From: Mesorhizobium sp. | Lineage (GTDB): Bacteria > Pseudomonadota > Alphaproteobacteria > Rhizobiales > Rhizobiaceae | Length of the DNA stretch: 8,396 nucleotides | Reading direction: 5' to 3' | Assembly (NCBI GenBank): GCA_019509685.1 | Contig: JAEKLU010000035.1 | Span: 1 to 8,396, forward strand | In this document: positions 6,826-8,396 of the stretch, piece after piece | How the letters are laid out: each line of letters begins with the position of its first letter | Position numbering within the stretch: the first letter of the stretch is position 1 | The notes under the pieces: generated by a model | What the model was told of the DNA's origin: nothing | Seen by the model: the letters and a program-made list of their open reading frames with translations, nothing else | Databases searched by the model: none | Position numbers and translations under genes: made by a program

Positions 6826-7467
6826 TTGCTCTCACACGACCGCGTCTGGGCCGCGATCGATGCCCTCGCCGAGCGCTATTCGCTGTCGGCTTCCGGCCTT
6901 GCCCGGCGCGCGGGCCTCGATTCGACCGCCTTCAACAAGTCGAAGCGCCTGTCGTCCGACGGCCGCCCGCGCTGGCCTTCAACGGAATCGCTGGCCAAGA
7001 TCATCGAGGCCACCGGCGCCTCCCTGGAAGAATTCACCGGCCTTGTTGAGGGGCGCGCCGGCTCTTTCCTCGCTCAGCCGCGCAGCGCCGTGCCGCTGCT
7101 CGGCTTCGCCCAGGCTGGCGCGGGCGGCTTCTTCGACGATGCCGGCTACCCCGCGGGGCAGGGTTGGGACCTGGTCGAGCTGCCGGCGCGGGCAACCGAA
7201 ACCTCCTACGCGCTGCAGGTACAGGGCGATTCCATGCTGCCGCTCTATCGCAACGGTGACGTGTTGATCGTCGAGCCGGGCGCCCCGACCCGCAAGGGCG
7301 ACCGCGTCGTCGTCAAGACAACCGCCGGCGAGGTCATGGCCAAGGTTCTGGACCGCCAGACGGTGAAATCGATCGTGCTGGTGTCGCTCAATCCGACCCA
7401 TCCGGACCGCGATATACCGACGCGCGAGATCGAATGGGTGGCGCGCATCGTCTGGGCAAGCCAGTAG
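6826..7467 (+). CDS. HTH transcriptional regulator with S24 (LexA/CI-like) autopeptidase domain
   Basis: A 213-residue LexA/lambda CI-like protein. It starts at TTG, with a strong AAGGAG site (6813-6818) seven bases upstream and no better start nearby. The N-terminal part (about 18-66) reads as a Cro/CI-type helix-turn-helix: LSASGLARRAGLDSTAFNKS, then a later helix around residues 50-66. The C-terminal S24 domain carries the nucleophile Ser136 in GDSM and the general base Lys173 in EVMAKVL. Their 37-residue spacing equals Ser119-Lys156 in E. coli LexA. A likely self-cleavage site is Ala97-Gly98 or Ala99-Gly100 in FAQAGAGG. Family knowledge predicts a DNA-binding repressor that may cleave itself on a damage or stress signal. 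It is not the main LexA, whose winged-helix N-terminus is different. Its targets are unknown; the adjacent downstream gene, 10 bases away, and its own promoter are the obvious candidates. Confidence 0.88.
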   Translation: MLSHDRVWAAIDALAERYSLSASGLARRAGLDSTAFNKSKRLSSDGRPRWPSTESLAKIIEATGASLEEFTGLVEGRAGSFLAQPRSAVPLLGFAQAGAGGFFDDAGYPAGQGWDLVELPARATETSYALQVQGDSMLPLYRNGDVLIVEPGAPTRKGDRVVVKTTAGEVMAKVLDRQTVKSIVLVSLNPTHPDRDIPTREIEWVARIVWASQ

Positions 7468-7477
7468 GTCCGGCCTG

Positions 7478-8377
7478 GTGCGGCTTCTTCAGATCATCCT
7501 GGCGGTCCTGGCAATTCCGGTGATGGCGGCGCTCGTCGTCGCCGGCGGACGCACGCTGAAAGGCCATGAAAGCGTCATCACCGTCGATCAGATCGATCCG
7601 GTTGCCGACACGCCCTCCGTGCCCGGCAGCAGCGATCCGTCGCCCGCTGCCGGCGCCGATACCCCGATCCAGGAGCCGGCGACATCGGCCATTGCCGCGC
7701 CTGCCGATTCCGAGCCGCCCAAGCCGGTCATCCATTCGAGGGCGATCGACCCCGAGATCGTCGCGCCACCCGCTCTTCCGGACGAGGAACTCCAACGCGT
7801 CGAGCCGCGTGCCCCGCTGAGCGACCTGGCGCTGGCCGGTCCGCCAAAGCCGCCCAAATCGAAGAAGCCGGGCGACTGGAACGGCACCAAGCTGTTCCAG
7901 CCCGTCGCCACCGCCGCCGGATTGATCGAGGCGAAGGGCTTCGCCGTCGCCATCACCGGCGTCGACGTCGTCAAGGCCGAAGAGACCTGCAGCGACGAGG
8001 GCAAGAGCTGGGCATGCGGCGTTCGTGCCAGGACGGCGTTTCGCGCTTTGCTGCGCGGCCGGGCTGTCGCCTGCACGGTGCCGCCGGAGGGTGGACGCGA
8101 CACCATTTCCGCCGAATGCCATATTGGTAACCTGGACATCGGTCAGTGGCTGATCGAAAACGGCTGGGCGCGCGCCGCGCGGGGCGGCCCTTATGTCGAG
8201 GCCGAGAACAAGGCACGCACGGCAAGGAAGGGCATTTTCGGCCCGGCGCCGAACCTTGGCGGCTTGCCGGCGGTGCCAGCCCTATCGGAACCGGCGCCGG
8301 TCGCGCCGGATTCTATCCTGCCCGCGGAAGACGGCGCCGTTACGCCGCCAGCTGACCAGCCAGCGCCCGCTCAATGA
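7478..8377 (+). CDS. Exported or anchored thermonuclease-like (SNase-like) protein, active site apparently degenerate
   Basis: A 299-residue protein starting at GTG, 10 bases after the regulator stop, with a weak ribosome binding site; the start is preferred because it keeps a complete hydrophobic N-terminus. Residues about 3-23 form a signal peptide or membrane anchor (LLQIILAVLAIPVMAALVVA), so the rest should be periplasmic. Residues about 40-140 are a Pro/Ala/Ser-rich, probably disordered linker. A staphylococcal-nuclease-like domain follows (about 141-255), recognised by the ITGVD strand, ACGVRARTAF helix, ENGWAR and EAENKARTARKGIFG. The tail is again Pro/Ala-rich. Aligned by eye to thermonuclease, GVD keeps the Asp40 equivalent (Asp163), but the Arg35 position is Ala158 and the Glu43 position is Lys166. 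Arg207 may match Arg87. Four cysteines (171, 180, 199, 214) could form disulfides. Nuclease activity is therefore doubtful; a binding or structural role is possible. Confidence 0.8.
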   Translation: MRLLQIILAVLAIPVMAALVVAGGRTLKGHESVITVDQIDPVADTPSVPGSSDPSPAAGADTPIQEPATSAIAAPADSEPPKPVIHSRAIDPEIVAPPALPDEELQRVEPRAPLSDLALAGPPKPPKSKKPGDWNGTKLFQPVATAAGLIEAKGFAVAITGVDVVKAEETCSDEGKSWACGVRARTAFRALLRGRAVACTVPPEGGRDTISAECHIGNLDIGQWLIENGWARAARGGPYVEAENKARTARKGIFGPAPNLGGLPAVPALSEPAPVAPDSILPAEDGAVTPPADQPAPAQ

Positions 8378-8396
8378 GCGCGCGCGTCTCGGCGAT
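8340..8396 (-). CDS. Possible 3' end of a convergent minus-strand gene
   Basis: The minus strand from the window edge reads 18 residues, IAETRALIERALAGQLAA, to a TAA at 8340-8342. The Ala/Leu/Arg-rich helical sequence is typical of an alphaproteobacterial C-terminus. If real, it overlaps the 3' end of the thermonuclease-like gene by 38 bases. Another minus-strand frame is also open here, and 18 residues are too few to identify a family, so this is a weak call. Confidence 0.3.
   Translation of the reverse strand: MAETRALIERALAGQLAA

Noticed and set aside
6383..7267. A 294-codon plus-strand frame overlapping the small gene and the S24 regulator
   Set aside because: It is out of frame with two better-supported genes and gives Arg/Ser/Pro-rich sequence typical of a shifted frame.
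7388..8122. A 244-codon minus-strand frame opposite the thermonuclease-like gene
   Set aside because: The plus-strand product has a signal-like N-terminus, linker and a recognisable domain; the minus-strand product is Gly/Arg-rich shadow sequence.

Overview
The window looks like chromosomal DNA of a Rhizobiales alphaproteobacterium, most like Mesorhizobium or a close relative. This is inferred from the GC-rich third codon positions, the protein sequences, and a gene order (acyl-CoA dehydrogenase, thiolase, FadB-type protein) that I recall from rhizobial fad loci. I ran no database search. I saw no tRNA, rRNA, CRISPR array, insertion sequence or phage gene.

Region 1 (1-6095) is a same-strand fatty-acid beta-oxidation operon. 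In order it holds the 3' end of a large acyl-CoA dehydrogenase with the extra C-terminal domain (DmdC-like), a complete second acyl-CoA dehydrogenase resembling the mammalian long-chain enzyme, a thiolase (fadA), a bifunctional enoyl-CoA hydratase/3-hydroxyacyl-CoA dehydrogenase (fadB) and a hotdog-fold thioesterase-like protein. Gaps are 10-49 bases, and the three internal genes preceded by a clear ribosome binding site are the second dehydrogenase, fadA and fadB. Together these enzymes cover every step of the beta-oxidation spiral after CoA activation. The thioesterase could release stalled or excess acyl-CoA.

Region 2 (6096-6825) is the only extended non-operon stretch. It holds a possible broken gene fragment on the minus strand (6110-6313), a candidate terminator (6315-6341), a short conserved-looking protein of unknown function (6399-6701) with its own ribosome binding site, another possible terminator (6716-6740), and a dyad just ahead of the next gene.

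Region 3 (6826-8377) is a two-gene unit. The first gene is a LexA/CI-like regulator with an N-terminal helix-turn-helix and an S24 serine-lysine autopeptidase domain, starting at TTG. Ten bases later comes an N-terminally anchored or exported protein with a proline-rich linker and a thermonuclease-like domain, in which two of the catalytic residues appear to be replaced. The last bases may hold the 3' end of a convergent minus-strand gene.

Most of the window is ordinary metabolism. The parts most worth a second look are the degenerate thermonuclease-like protein paired with the S24 regulator, the dyad ahead of that regulator, and the minus-strand gene remnant. Nothing here is clear evidence of a wholly new system.
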